Shown here: positions 33,656-42,935 of the stretch, piece after piece
Layout of the letters: the number at the start of each line of letters is the position of its first letter
Numbering within the stretch: position 1 is the first letter of the stretch
Assembly (NCBI GenBank): GCA_022560695.1
Contig: JADFSP010000005.1
Location: 64,296 to 108,454, forward strand
Reading direction: 5' to 3'
Origin: Pseudomonadota bacterium
GTDB taxonomy: Bacteria; Pseudomonadota; Gammaproteobacteria; Steroidobacterales; Woeseiaceae
Length of the DNA: 44,159 nt
The notes under the pieces: generated by a model
What the model was told of the DNA's origin: nothing
Databases searched by the model: none
What the model saw: only the letters and a program-made list of their open reading frames with translations
Translations under genes and position numbers: made by a program

Positions 33656-34540
33656 ATGAAGAAAGTAACGCTGTTTTTCGCTGGCTGCTTGCTGTTTTCA
33701 GTAGCCAGCGCCAGGGATGTAAACGAATCGCTGGACGCCGCCGCCAAAGGACACGTCACGATATTCAATCTCGCCGGATCCGTGAACGTGGTCGGCTGGT
33801 CGCGCAAAGTCGTGGAAGTCACGGGTTCGCTCGGGGACGATGTCGAGGAATTTGTCTTCGATCGCGATGGCAACGAAATCGAGATCAAGGTCAAGGTTCC
33901 CGAGAGGCACTGGGGGCGCTCCGACATTACGAGCGAACTCATGATTCATGTGCCGCAAGGCAGTTCGATCGAGATCGCAACGATCAGCGCCGACATCGAA
34001 GTCGAGGGCGTCCAGGGGGAACAGGAACTGCAGTCCGTGAGCGGCGAAATCGTGACACGAAGTTTTGCAGCGGAGATTGTCGCTGAGTCCGTAAGCGGCG
34101 ATATCGACGTTCAGGGCGATGGTAAGGATACAGAGGCGGAGCTTGTCTCGGTGTCCGGTGACATCACGGCAAAGAACCTCGCCGGCAGTATTGCTGCCGA
34201 GTCGGTGAGCGGCGATGTCGTCGTCGCCGGAGGTTCGTTCGATCGCGCCCAGGTCGAAACCGTGAGCGGCGAAATCACCTATAAAGCGGCGCTGCGCAAA
34301 GACGGCAGACTTCATGTCGAATCAATCAACGGTCGCGTCAACATCGACTTTGTTGGTGATGTGTCCGCTCGTTTCGAAATCGATACCTTCAATGGCAACA
34401 TCGATAACTGCTTCGGCCCGCAGGCCAAAAAAACAAGTCGCTATGCCCCGGGACTGGAGTTGAATTTTACCGAAGGCGCCGGCGAGGGCCGCGTCGTTAT
34501 CTCGACATTTAACGGCGATCTGACAATCTGTAAGAAATAA
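33656..34540 (+). CDS. Exported DUF4097-like beta-repeat protein
   Basis: The 294-aa precursor has a clear signal peptide (MKKVTLFFAGCLLFSVASA). The mature part is built of repeating beta-strand units such as ELQSVSGEI, AESVSGDID, ELVSVSGDIT, AESVSGDVV and ETVSGEIT, the pattern of the DUF4097 (adhesin-like) family. Such proteins are often encoded beside ECF sigma/anti-sigma pairs and may be their effector or sensor in the envelope. The ATG at 33656 is chosen over the ATG at 33632 because the signal peptide starts there, with GAGG just upstream. Confidence 0.88.
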   Translation: MKKVTLFFAGCLLFSVASARDVNESLDAAAKGHVTIFNLAGSVNVVGWSRKVVEVTGSLGDDVEEFVFDRDGNEIEIKVKVPERHWGRSDITSELMIHVPQGSSIEIATISADIEVEGVQGEQELQSVSGEIVTRSFAAEIVAESVSGDIDVQGDGKDTEAELVSVSGDITAKNLAGSIAAESVSGDVVVAGGSFDRAQVETVSGEITYKAALRKDGRLHVESINGRVNIDFVGDVSARFEIDTFNGNIDNCFGPQAKKTSRYAPGLELNFTEGAGEGRVVISTFNGDLTICKK

Positions 34541-34563
34541 CACGCTGGCGGAGATTGCACGGA

Positions 34564-34588
34564 CGGGCCACAGTTCACTGTGGCCGCT
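34564..34588 (+). terminator. Hairpin terminator after the DUF4097 gene
   Basis: GGCCACAG (34564-34571) and CTGTGGCC (34576-34583) form a perfect 8-bp stem with a TTCA loop, followed by GCTTT. The T-run is short, so termination may be partial. It lies 24 bp after the stop and separates the sigma set from the AsmA gene. Confidence 0.6.
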
Positions 34589-34675
34589 TTCACAGGGCGG
34601 TCCGCACTGTGCGAATGACGGTTTACGGACGTGCGAATTTGATACCCTTGACGGCCCGGACAAGGAGTCTGATCC

Positions 34676-36844
34676 ATGGGCCGATTCCTGAAGTTTCTTG
34701 CCTACATCATTGCCGCCTTTGTGGCGTTGTTGACCATTACAGCGATCGTGCTGACGCTGGTTTTCGACCCCAACGATTTTCGCGAGGACATTGCGGCCGG
34801 TGTCGCACGCTCGACCGGTCGGGAACTCGTCATCGAGGGCGATCTCGAGCTCAGTATCTTTCCCTGGCTCGCGATCGATATTGGCAAGACCCGGCTGGGT
34901 AACGCGCCGGACTTCGGCGAAGAACCGTTCGCGAGCTTTGAGCACGCACAGTTGAGCGTGCGTGTGTTGCCGTTGCTGCTACGCCGCGAAATCGCGGTTG
35001 GGACTGCGGCGATCGATACGCTGACACTCAACCTGCAGGTGCGCGGCGACGGCCGCAGCAACTGGCAGGACCTTGTCGACGCAAGCGAGGCCGGCGAGGC
35101 CGGGCCGGGCGATGCAAAAGCGGCGGACGGCGACTTTGCGGCATTCGAAATCGCGAGCATCGAAATACGGAATGCGTCAATAAACTATACGGACGCAGCG
35201 AGCGGCGAGCGCATCCGCCTGACCGGTCTCAACCTGACGTCCGATGGCATTGCTCCTGGCAAGCCGGTCTCACTGGACGGCAGCTTCGGCTTCGAGCTGC
35301 AACCGGCCGGCCTCTCGGGCAATGTCGAGCTGCAGACCTCAGCCAATATCGATTCCGGCACCGGCGTAATCACGCTGCACGACGTCAATATTTCGGGGGT
35401 CGTGGAGGGTCTCGCAGATGCGCCGGCGGCCTGGCAGTTCACGGCGCCCTTGATCGAAATTCAATCCGGTGATGAGGTTGCCGATGTCGGCGAAATCGAA
35501 GTAACTGTGTTCGGCGTCGCGATCGCAGCCGATGTTAAACCGTTTTCGTATGCTGACAGCCTCAAACCCGTTGCGACCATAAAGGTCGACGCGTTTTCGG
35601 CACGGAGCCTGATGCATGCGTTAAATATCGAGGTGCCGGAAACGGCGGACCCGGACGCCCTCGGCAAGGTCATCATGGACGCGACGGTAAGTGTCACCGA
35701 CAGCGCTATTAATCTCACGAACCTGAAGCTTGTGGTCGATGACACGAATTTCTCCGGAGAGATCAGCGTGCCGCGCGACCCGGACGGCACATACCGTGTG
35801 CAACTGGCCGCCGACTCGATCGACCTGACCCGTTACATGGAACCGGCGGCCGAGACAGCGGTAAACGGTGGCGATGCAGCGGCAGTGCCGGTTGACATAC
35901 CGTCGGACCTGATTCGACTACTCAATGTGCGTGGAAGTCTCAGCGTGACCGAGGCGTTTCTCGGACACGTGCGATTTGAAAACGTCCAGCTGGGCTTGAA
36001 TGCGGCCAACGGTCGAATGCGCATTCACCCAATCACGGCAGGCCTGTTCGGCGGCAGTTATTCAGGCGACATTCGCATCAACGTGTCCGGAGACACGCCG
36101 GTGATTGCCGTGAACGAGAATATTCGGGACGTTGGTCTCGGAGCACTCGCGATCGCGATGTATGAGCAGGAAAACATAACAGGAACGATCGACGGTACGT
36201 TCCGACTGAGCGGACGAGGCGACAACACGGCGGCGATCCAGCAGAGCCTGAACGGGAACATGTCTTTCGAACTGCGCGACGGCGCGTGGGAGGGCACCGA
36301 CGTCTGGCACGAGCTGCGCAGCACGCGGGCGAAATTCAAGGGTGAGGCCCCACCGGAGCCCGTGCTGCCGGCGCGAACCCAATTCAACACCGTGCGCGCT
36401 ACTGGAACGGTGACCGATGGCGTCATGCGCAGTGACGATCTGTTTGCGGAACTGCCGTTCATGCAGCTTACCGGCAAGGGCACAGTCAATTTTTATGAAG
36501 CGACCGTCGATTACTCGATGGTCGGACGCATCCTGAAACGACCCGAATTCATGCAGGATGCGACCGCCGCAGAAATCGACGATTTCACGCAAGCCGTCGT
36601 GCCCTTCAGAATCAGGGGGCCGCTCAGTGCGCCGAGCATTCAGCTCGATTTCGAAGCAATGCTCAGGGATCGCGTCAAGAAGGAACTCAAAGACAGGGTG
36701 CTCGACCGGCTGCTGGGAGGGCGTGATGAGAAACCCGCCGCGCAGGACGACGGCGCCGCTGAACAGCCTGCCGAAGAGCCTGCCGAGGAAAAGAGTCTCG
36801 AGGACCAGCTAAAAGATCGCCTCAGGGATTTGCTACGCGGATGA
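34676..36844 (+). CDS. AsmA-family protein
   Basis: The 722-aa protein has an N-terminal membrane anchor (FLKFLAYIIAAFVALLTITAIVL). The classic AsmA start follows (FDPNDFREDIAAGVARSTGRELVIEGDLELSIFPWLAIDIGKTRLGNAP). Near the end the AsmA C-terminal region includes ELRSTRAKF, RTQFNTVRATGTVTDGVM and LTGKGTVNFYEATVDYSM. A charged tail rich in Glu, Lys and Asp (EQPAEEPAEEKSLEDQ) closes it. AsmA-like proteins are inner-membrane anchored, extend into the periplasm as beta-rich grooves and are linked to lipid transport and outer-membrane homeostasis. The stop overlaps the next ATG by 4 bp. Confidence 0.92.
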   Translation: MGRFLKFLAYIIAAFVALLTITAIVLTLVFDPNDFREDIAAGVARSTGRELVIEGDLELSIFPWLAIDIGKTRLGNAPDFGEEPFASFEHAQLSVRVLPLLLRREIAVGTAAIDTLTLNLQVRGDGRSNWQDLVDASEAGEAGPGDAKAADGDFAAFEIASIEIRNASINYTDAASGERIRLTGLNLTSDGIAPGKPVSLDGSFGFELQPAGLSGNVELQTSANIDSGTGVITLHDVNISGVVEGLADAPAAWQFTAPLIEIQSGDEVADVGEIEVTVFGVAIAADVKPFSYADSLKPVATIKVDAFSARSLMHALNIEVPETADPDALGKVIMDATVSVTDSAINLTNLKLVVDDTNFSGEISVPRDPDGTYRVQLAADSIDLTRYMEPAAETAVNGGDAAAVPVDIPSDLIRLLNVRGSLSVTEAFLGHVRFENVQLGLNAANGRMRIHPITAGLFGGSYSGDIRINVSGDTPVIAVNENIRDVGLGALAIAMYEQENITGTIDGTFRLSGRGDNTAAIQQSLNGNMSFELRDGAWEGTDVWHELRSTRAKFKGEAPPEPVLPARTQFNTVRATGTVTDGVMRSDDLFAELPFMQLTGKGTVNFYEATVDYSMVGRILKRPEFMQDATAAEIDDFTQAVVPFRIRGPLSAPSIQLDFEAMLRDRVKKELKDRVLDRLLGGRDEKPAAQDDGAAEQPAEEPAEEKSLEDQLKDRLRDLLRG

Positions 36845-37410
36845 AGCTGGCATGCGCAGTCGCACTGGCCGTGCTGGGCGGGCCGATGACTGCCGACGCG
36901 GCTACGATGCGCGACATTCACGTCGATCGGGTCGATGGGGTTTACATCATGCGCTCCGAAGTCTGGTTCGACGCGAGCATCGAGCAGATCTACAAAGTGC
37001 TGGCAGACTGGGATCTGTCCACGCGGTTTTCTAGTGTGATCGTTGAGTCACGAAACCTCGCACCCGATGCCGAGGGACGGCCGCGTTACTACTGCCGAAA
37101 CAAGATCTGCTTTCTGTTCTTCTGCATGAACTTCGTGCGCAGCGGTTACCTGGTACAGGAACCGCTCAAGTACATTCATGCGACGGCCGACCCGGAGATC
37201 AGTGATTTTCATGTCGCTGCGGAGAGTTGGTCATTCCGCGAGGAAGATGGCGGCACGGTCGTGGTTTATCTTGTCGAACTGAAGCCGAAGTTCTGGATAC
37301 CGCCACTGATCGGTCCGTATCTGATCAAACGCAAGATGCGCAAAGATGGTGGCGATGCAATTCATCGCATTGAAGCGGTGGCAAAGGAAGTGTTCGGCGA
37401 TGCGGAGTGA
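36841..37410 (+). CDS. Secreted START/SRPBCC-like protein
   Basis: The 189-aa precursor has a short signal peptide (MKLACAVALAVLGGPMTADA). A helix-grip domain of the SRPBCC type follows, with SEVWFDASIEQIYKVLADWD, SVIVESRNL, a Cys-rich YYCRNKICFLFFCMNF and a C-terminal long helix KRKMRKDGGDAIHRIEAVAKEV. The domain binds hydrophobic ligands in other proteins; ligand unknown. It overlaps asmA by 4 bp and mutY by 11 bp. Pairing with an AsmA protein makes a lipid-related envelope role plausible. Confidence 0.8.
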   Translation: MKLACAVALAVLGGPMTADAATMRDIHVDRVDGVYIMRSEVWFDASIEQIYKVLADWDLSTRFSSVIVESRNLAPDAEGRPRYYCRNKICFLFFCMNFVRSGYLVQEPLKYIHATADPEISDFHVAAESWSFREEDGGTVVVYLVELKPKFWIPPLIGPYLIKRKMRKDGGDAIHRIEAVAKEVFGDAE

Positions 37411-38461
37411 TTTCGCAGCAAGAGTCCTGAACTGGCACGAAGATCACGGCCGCAAGGATCTGCCGTGGCAACAGGACCGCGACGCGTATGGCATCTGGGT
37501 ATCGGAAATCATGCTGCAGCAAACGCAGGTGCAGACAGTCACCGCGTACTACGAGCGTTTTATGCGCAGCTTTCCGGACGTCGTCGCACTGGCTGATGCA
37601 AGCCTGGATGCCGTGCTGCATCATTGGTCGGGACTTGGCTATTATGCGCGCGCGCGCAATCTGCACCGCGCTGCAGGTATCGTGCGCGAGGAACACGAAG
37701 GTGTGTTTCCGAAAACATATGACGCAGTTATTGCGTTGCCTGGAATCGGCCGGTCGACGGCCGGCGCGATTTTGTCGCTGGCGTTCGGCCAGCGGCAGCC
37801 GATACTCGACGGCAACGTAAAGCGCGTACTTGCAAGGCACGAGGCGATTGATGGCTGGCCCGGCACAACCGCCGTTGCGAGACAACTTTGGGAAGTTGCA
37901 GACCGGCATACACCCGACGAACGAGTTGGTGCCTATACACAGGCCATCATGGATCTCGGCGCGAGTGTCTGTCTGCGCTCGAAACCAGGCTGTGATGTCT
38001 GCCCCGTTAGTGAAGATTGCAGGGCGCTCGCGCAGGATGCGGTCGAGCGATTTCCGGGGCGCAAGGCAAAACAGAAAAAACCGCTACGTCAAACGACCAT
38101 GATCCTGGCGGTGTCCGACCGAGCCGTCTATCTCGAGCGCCGTCCGGCATCGGGTATCTGGGGTGGCCTCTGGAGCCTGCCGGAACTCGGCAACGAAAAC
38201 GTCGCAGACTGGTGCAGGCGAAAATTGAATGCACGCGCCGGCGATAGTGAATGCTGGGAGCCGCTACGCCACAGTTTCAGTCACTATGATCTCGATATCT
38301 CACCCGTGCTCGTGCGCCTGGGCTCTGCGTCGAGTAGAGTAGCCGATAGCGACGATGCGACCTGGCACCGGCTGGATGAAACGCCGCCCGGCGGAATCGC
38401 CACACCCGTAAGAAAACTGATCAATGCTTTGAAGAATACATCTCATGACTCGAACCGTTAA
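37400..38461 (+). CDS. mutY: A/G-specific adenine glycosylase
   Basis: MutY (353 aa) removes adenine mispaired with 8-oxoguanine. The helix-hairpin-helix and catalytic core show [16 protein letters not shown] with Glu36, [12 protein letters not shown], and Asp137 in ILDGNVKRV. The 4Fe-4S loop is [17 protein letters not shown] (C-x6-C-x2-C-x5-C). A C-terminal NUDIX-like recognition domain includes [14 protein letters not shown] 37400 lies inside the end of the previous gene; an upstream in-frame GTG or ATG lacks homology. yggX follows with a 17-bp overlap, the usual mutY-yggX pairing. Confidence 0.96.
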   Translation: MRSDFAARVLNWHEDHGRKDLPWQQDRDAYGIWVSEIMLQQTQVQTVTAYYERFMRSFPDVVALADASLDAVLHHWSGLGYYARARNLHRAAGIVREEHEGVFPKTYDAVIALPGIGRSTAGAILSLAFGQRQPILDGNVKRVLARHEAIDGWPGTTAVARQLWEVADRHTPDERVGAYTQAIMDLGASVCLRSKPGCDVCPVSEDCRALAQDAVERFPGRKAKQKKPLRQTTMILAVSDRAVYLERRPASGIWGGLWSLPELGNENVADWCRRKLNARAGDSECWEPLRHSFSHYDLDISPVLVRLGSASSRVADSDDATWHRLDETPPGGIATPVRKLINALKNTSHDSNR

Positions 38462-38714
38462 CTGCGTGTTGCTGGGCGAAGAAGCGGCAGGCCTGGACTA
38501 TGCTCCGTACCCGGGGGAGCTCGGTCAGCGCATCTATGACGGTGTGTCCAAGCAGGCCTGGCAGCGCTGGCTTGGACACCAGACGATGCTGATCAATGAG
38601 TATCGTCTGACGCCGATGGAACTCGAAGCACGCAAGTTTCTTGAAAAAGAAATGGATAAATTCCTCTTCGGCGAAGGCTCGGCAGCGCCGAAGGAATACG
38701 TGCCGCCCAAGTAG
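38445..38714 (+). CDS. yggX: Probable Fe(2+)-trafficking protein
   Basis: This 89-aa protein begins [21 protein letters not shown], with Cys7 as in YggX. It continues with [21 protein letters not shown] and MLINEYRL, all diagnostic for the family. YggX protects iron-sulfur enzymes such as MutY from oxidants. The overlap with mutY suggests coupled expression. Confidence 0.96.
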   Translation: MTRTVNCVLLGEEAAGLDYAPYPGELGQRIYDGVSKQAWQRWLGHQTMLINEYRLTPMELEARKFLEKEMDKFLFGEGSAAPKEYVPPK

Positions 38715-38725
38715 CAACGGCTTGT

Positions 38726-38753
38726 GAGATTGCTTCGCTACGCTCGCAACGAC
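38726..38753. repeat. Dispersed repeat fragment between convergent yggX and egtD
   Basis: GAGATTGCTTCGCTACGCTC followed by GCAACGAC is the reverse-strand form of the widespread GTCATTGCGAG...GCGAAGCAATCTC repeat. A forward copy is at 42936-42970 and a related one at 29889-29920. It abuts the egtD stop codon. Confidence 0.7.
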
Positions 38754-39706
38754 TATTGACGGACGCAATACTGCACGCTGAACAAGTTGTCAGCGTCGGT
38801 CCAGACCCTGTCCACACGAAACCCCGCGCGACCGGCCATCTGCGCAAAACCGCCGAGCGTGTACTTGTGCGAGTACTCGGTCAGTATGCCCTCACCCTCT
38901 GCGATCGAAATTTCTGCGCCGCCAATCGCAATGACCTGATCACGGGAACTGATCAGTCGAATCTCAATGCGGCCTTCAGGCTCGTTGTACTCGGCGCTGT
39001 GAGAGAACGTATCGAGATCGAAATCTGCGCCGAACTCCCGGTTGAGATGGCGCAGAATGTTTACATTGAACTCGGCAGTTACTCCGGCGCTATCGTTGTA
39101 GGCGAGTTCGATGACTTCGGGGTCTTTTTGCAGGTCGACACCGATCAGCAGGGCACCGTGTTCGCCGGCTTCGTGATGCATGACCTCAAGTAAATCATGC
39201 GCTGCGTCGTGCGTGAAATTGCCGATCGTGGATCCCGGGAAGTAGACAATATTGCGCAGTGGCATGATCGACGGTGTGGGCAAACCGAAGGGTTTCGTGA
39301 AGTCGGCGACCACGGGAAGAATTTCGAGACCGGCAAACTCCGCCCGCAGTTGTCGGGCAGACTGGAGAAGGTGTTCCTCGGATATGTCGACCGGCACATA
39401 GACGGCGAGTTGATCGAGATTCTCGAGCAGCGTGCGCGTCTTGTGACTGGAGCCGCTGCCGAATTCGATCAGGCTCGCCTGCGGCCCGACAAGTTCCGTG
39501 ATCTCGGCGATGTTCGCCTGCACGATGCCGAGCTCGGTCTTGGTCGGATAGTATTCAGGAAGGCGGGTAATTTCATCGAACAGTTGTGAGCCACGCTCGT
39601 CGTAAAAATACTTCGGGGAAATCATCTTTTCGGCTTGCTGCAGGCCTGCAACGATTTCGCCGGGTTCGTCGAATGTCGCGTCGCTCGATCGCAGGGGCCG
39701 AATCAT
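38753..39706 (-). CDS. egtD: L-histidine N-alpha-methyltransferase (ergothioneine synthesis)
   Basis: EgtD (317 aa) trimethylates histidine to hercynine using SAM. The family motifs YFYDERGSQLFDEITRLPEYYPTKTE, IEFGSGSSHKTR (SAM site), VPVDISEEHLL, YFPGSTIGNF and EIRLISSRDQ are all present. The ATG at 39706 overlaps the egtB TGA (ATGA). The longer open frame upstream lies within egtB. Together with EgtB it gives the core of a two-gene ergothioneine pathway; no egtA, egtC or egtE is seen in the window. Confidence 0.94.
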   Translation of the reverse strand: MIRPLRSSDATFDEPGEIVAGLQQAEKMISPKYFYDERGSQLFDEITRLPEYYPTKTELGIVQANIAEITELVGPQASLIEFGSGSSHKTRTLLENLDQLAVYVPVDISEEHLLQSARQLRAEFAGLEILPVVADFTKPFGLPTPSIMPLRNIVYFPGSTIGNFTHDAAHDLLEVMHHEAGEHGALLIGVDLQKDPEVIELAYNDSAGVTAEFNVNILRHLNREFGADFDLDTFSHSAEYNEPEGRIEIRLISSRDQVIAIGGAEISIAEGEGILTEYSHKYTLGGFAQMAGRAGFRVDRVWTDADNLFSVQYCVRQ

Positions 39707-40968
39707 TCGAATCCATCCCTGGCGAGGCGAAAGCCCAGAAATTGCCAGCGGGCGTCGGGGTAAAAAAAGCTGCGGTAACTCGCACGGATATGATCTGCGG
39801 CGGTCACACAAGAGCCGCCGCGAACGGTCATCTGGTTACACATGAATTTGCCGTTGTACTCACCGAGCGAACCGGCCAGCGGTACAAAACCGGGGTACGG
39901 CGCATAGGATGACGATGTCCACTCCCAGACGTCGCCGAAAAATTGCTGCGAGTCTGCATTCGCGACCGGATGCCAGTAACGGGACTCCATGAGATTGCCG
40001 TCAGGTGAATCTGATGCCGCCGCGAGTTCCCATTCGAACTCAGTTGGCAGACGTGCGCCGGACCAGCGGGCGAAGGCATCGGCTTCGTAGTAGCTGACGT
40101 GACACACCGGGGCGTGCCCGTCGATCTGACGTTGACCGCCCAGCGTAAATTCGGAATCGAGATCTTCACCCCAGTAGAACGGCCGGCCCCAGCTGCGTTC
40201 GTTGATCACGGCCCAGCCGTCGGACAGCCACAGGGTCGAATCGCGGTAACCGCCGTCCTTAATGAAGTCGCGATACTCGCCGTTCGTTATCAACCGGGTT
40301 CCGATGCGATGCGGGTGCAACAGGGCTTCGTGCCGCGGCGTCTCGTTGTCGAAACAAAAACCGTCACCTGGCGCACCGATCGGGTGAATTCCCGTGGCAC
40401 CCTTTATAAAGGAGTAGGCAGCCGTCGCGCTCGCCGGCGGAGCGTTCAACGATGAATCGACGGCCGGCAGCAGCGGGTTGCACGAAAAGACGTGCTTGAT
40501 GTCGGTCAGCAGCAGCTCCTGATGCTGCTGTTCGTGATTGAGGCCGAGCGTCACGCGGCCGTGCAGGCCCGGCGTGTCAACTCCGTCTTCAAGAAGTCGC
40601 TGCATCGCCGCGTCGACGTGTGATCGATAGGCGACGACCTCGGTCAGCGTTGGCCGCGACAACAGGCCGCGCTTGGGGCGCGGGTGCATTTTGCCTGCTG
40701 AGTAATAATAAGAGTTAAAAAGAAAGTCGAATTGATCGTTAAAGCGCCGGTAGCCGGCATCGAATGCCTCAAGGACAAAGCGCTCGAAAAACCACGTGAC
40801 GTGTGCAAGATGCCATTTGCTTGGGCTCACATCAGGCATCGACTGCACGACGGTATCTTCAGGTGCCAGCGTTGCGCACAAATCGAGCGTCAACCGGCGA
40901 ATCCGCCCGTATCGAGACAGTAAAGATTCGGGGGAATCGTGACCGATGGATTCCGCGCGAGAGGACAT
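39703..40968 (-). CDS. egtB: Ergothioneine sulfoxide synthase
   Basis: EgtB (421 aa) is a non-heme iron enzyme joining a thiol donor to hercynine. The DinB-like N-terminal domain carries candidate iron ligands: His56 in KWHLAHVTWFFE, and His145 and His149 in LNHEQQHQELL. The formylglycine-generating-enzyme-like C-terminal domain shows CHVSYYEADAFARWSGARLPTEFEWE, GDVWEWTSSSY and VRGGSCVT. ATG 40968 has GAGGAA 6 bp upstream. The donor, cysteine or gamma-glutamylcysteine, cannot be read from sequence alone. The operon order is egtB-egtD. Confidence 0.94.
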   Translation of the reverse strand: MSSRAESIGHDSPESLLSRYGRIRRLTLDLCATLAPEDTVVQSMPDVSPSKWHLAHVTWFFERFVLEAFDAGYRRFNDQFDFLFNSYYYSAGKMHPRPKRGLLSRPTLTEVVAYRSHVDAAMQRLLEDGVDTPGLHGRVTLGLNHEQQHQELLLTDIKHVFSCNPLLPAVDSSLNAPPASATAAYSFIKGATGIHPIGAPGDGFCFDNETPRHEALLHPHRIGTRLITNGEYRDFIKDGGYRDSTLWLSDGWAVINERSWGRPFYWGEDLDSEFTLGGQRQIDGHAPVCHVSYYEADAFARWSGARLPTEFEWELAAASDSPDGNLMESRYWHPVANADSQQFFGDVWEWTSSSYAPYPGFVPLAGSLGEYNGKFMCNQMTVRGGSCVTAADHIRASYRSFFYPDARWQFLGFRLARDGFE

Positions 40969-41089
40969 TAAGGTTCCTCGGAGCATTCGAAGCGGGGGTA
41001 TGAACCACCGTACCCCAAAAGACAAGACCAGACCAGCAAGCGGATTGTTTCAGCAGACCCCCGGTCCGTTACCGCGCCGCCCGGAACCC

Positions 41090-41551
41090 TCAACGCAATG
41101 GCAACTCCGTCTTCCGCCGTACGGTTCGAATCGCGACACTCGAATTCACGCGCGCCACGCCAGGCAAGCGCGTCAGCGACTCTTTGTGCAGGCGCTCGAA
41201 GTCGGCCATGTCCGATACGACGACGCGCAACAGGTAGTCGAACTCGCCCGTCATCAGGTAGCACTCCATGACCTCAGGGATGTTGCGGACTGCCTCTTCA
41301 AACGCAGCAAGTTCGCTGTCCTCCTCGCGGTGCAGGCCAATGCTGACGAAGACGTTGCCGGACAGTCCGGCTTTCGGCTGGTTGAGCAGCGCGACATAGC
41401 GGTCGATGATGCCGCCGTCTTCGAGCGCGCGCACCCGGCGCAGGCAGGCCGACTCGGACAGGTTGACCAGGCCGGCGAGCTGCACGTTGCTGATGCGCCC
41501 GTCGTTCTGCAGCACCTCGAGAATGGCCTTGTCATAGCGGTCGATGTCCAT
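41090..41551 (-). CDS. Lrp/AsnC-family transcriptional regulator
   Basis: The 153-aa protein has an N-terminal winged helix (YDKAILEVLQNDGRISNVQLAGLVNLSESACLRRVRALED). A RAM/AsnC effector domain follows, with VFVSIGLHR, VMECYLMTGEFDYLLRVVV and LPGVARVNSSVAIRTV. It is divergent from the alanine dehydrogenase gene, a common arrangement in which the regulator (AldR/BkdR type) controls that gene in response to amino acids. The 147-bp gap carries three evenly spaced AGAAAATG sites. Downstream, the 121-bp space to egtB contains only a short inverted repeat. Confidence 0.92.
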   Translation of the reverse strand: MDIDRYDKAILEVLQNDGRISNVQLAGLVNLSESACLRRVRALEDGGIIDRYVALLNQPKAGLSGNVFVSIGLHREEDSELAAFEEAVRNIPEVMECYLMTGEFDYLLRVVVSDMADFERLHKESLTRLPGVARVNSSVAIRTVRRKTELPLR

Positions 41552-41585
41552 GGCAGAAACCTGCGCCTCAAGTCGTGATTGCCGC

Positions 41586-41677
41586 AGAAAATGCCATAAA
41601 TCGTGCCATTAGTCACCTGATTCGCAAGAAAATGGTGTGATCACGGGGGTATCGTGTCACTAAAGAACAAGAAAATG
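41586..41677 (+). promoter_or_regulatory. Three phased AGAAAATG motifs in the Lrp / alanine dehydrogenase intergenic region
   Basis: AGAAAATG occurs at 41586-41593, 41627-41634 and 41670-41677, spaced 41 and 43 bp, about four helical turns. Lrp-type octamers bind several sites on one DNA face and wrap it. Location between a regulator and a typical Lrp target supports operator function. This is inferred. Confidence 0.45.
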
Positions 41678-41698
41678 ACCGGGGACAGGAGAGAACTC

Positions 41699-42820
41699 AT
41701 GAAGATCGGCGTACCCAGGGAAATAAAGACACTCGAATTTCGCGTGGGCATGACGCCCGCCGGGGTTCGCGAGCTCGTCCATGACGGCCACGAGGTCGTC
41801 GTCGAGACCAATGCCGGGGCGGGCATCGGCATGACGGACAAGGACTACGGGTCGGCTGGCGCCAAAGTCCTGGGCACGCCCGAAGAGGTTTTCGCGGCTG
41901 CCGACATGATCGTCAAGGTCAAGGAGCCACAGCTCAATGAATGCGCCATGCTGCGGGACGACCAGGTGCTGTTCACCTACCTGCATCTCGCCGCCGATCC
42001 CGGGCAAACCGAGGCACTCGTCAAATCCGGCACGACCGCGATCGCGTACGAGACGGTCACGGCCGACGATGGATCGCTGCCGCTGCTGACACCGATGTCC
42101 GAGGTTGCGGGACGACTGTCGATCCAGGCCGGCGCGTTTGCGCTGCAGAAGGCCAATGGTGGCCGGGGCGTGCTGCTCGGCGGCGTTCCGGGCGTTGCAC
42201 CGGGCAAAGTCGTCGTCATCGGCGGCGGCGTTGCGGGCGCCAATGCGGCCGACATGGCGGTTGGATTAGGAGCCGAGGTCACGATTCTGGATCAGTCCTT
42301 GCCGCGGCTGCGCCAGCTCGACGATATCTGGGGCGGTCGTGTGCGCACGGTGTATTCGACGAAGGACGCGATCGACAGCTTGGTCATAGAAGCCGATCTC
42401 GTCATCGGTGCCGTGCTGATCGCTGGTGCCGCCGCGCCGAAGCTGGTGTCGGCGCAAAACGTCAAGGACATGCACAGCGGTGCAGTCATGGTCGATATCT
42501 CGATCGACCAGGGTGGCTGCTTCGAAACAAGCCGCCCGACGACGCACGCGGAGCCAACGTATGTCGTCGATGACGTCGTCCATTACTGTGTCACGAACAT
42601 GCCGGGCGCGGTGCCGCGAACGAGTACGTTTGCGTTGACGAATGCTACGCTGCCGTTCGTCAAGGCGCTGGCGAACCATGGCTGGCGCGAGGCGCTCACG
42701 AAAGACGCGCATCTCGCCAATGGCCTGAACGTACATGCCGGACACGTCAATCACGAGGCGGTCGCCCGCGAACTGGGCTACGACTACTTGTCGGCAGACG
42801 ACGTTCTCAAGGCTGCCTGA
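41699..42820 (+). CDS. ald: Alanine dehydrogenase
   Basis: Ald (373 aa) interconverts L-alanine and pyruvate plus ammonium with NAD. MKIGVPREIKTLEFRVGMTP supplies Arg15. Lys75 is in VKVKEPQ, His96 in YLHLAAD, and the NAD-binding loop is VIGGGVAGANAADMAVGLGA. Asp and His motifs are in VDISIDQGGC and HYCVTNMPGAVPRTST. The ATG at 41699 has AGGAGAG upstream and gives normal length; the TTG/GTG-like extension to 41654 would pass through the regulatory repeats. The protein is expected in the cytosol. Confidence 0.96.
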   Translation: MKIGVPREIKTLEFRVGMTPAGVRELVHDGHEVVVETNAGAGIGMTDKDYGSAGAKVLGTPEEVFAAADMIVKVKEPQLNECAMLRDDQVLFTYLHLAADPGQTEALVKSGTTAIAYETVTADDGSLPLLTPMSEVAGRLSIQAGAFALQKANGGRGVLLGGVPGVAPGKVVVIGGGVAGANAADMAVGLGAEVTILDQSLPRLRQLDDIWGGRVRTVYSTKDAIDSLVIEADLVIGAVLIAGAAAPKLVSAQNVKDMHSGAVMVDISIDQGGCFETSRPTTHAEPTYVVDDVVHYCVTNMPGAVPRTSTFALTNATLPFVKALANHGWREALTKDAHLANGLNVHAGHVNHEAVARELGYDYLSADDVLKAA

Positions 42821-42855
42821 CCCAGGTCTTTTCCCCCAAGGATCAGGCATGACTC

Positions 42856-42885
42856 GGGCCGGGCACAGCCACGGCCCTTTAACCT
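42856..42885 (+). terminator. Terminator after alanine dehydrogenase
   Basis: GGGCCG (42856-42861) pairs with CGGCCC (42872-42877), extended inside by GGC with GCC around a small loop. TTTAACCTT follows. It lies 35 bp after the stop. The T-tract is interrupted, so strength is moderate. Confidence 0.65.
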
Positions 42886-42935
42886 TGACTGAACGGTCCC
42901 GCGTCGGTGTAATACGCCGCTCGTTCGAGTCGCAA

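Noticed and set aside
40995..41016. Inverted repeat GGGGTA...TACCCC between the Lrp-type gene and egtB
   Set aside because: On the minus strand no T-run follows, so it is not a convincing terminator, and no regulator is suggested.
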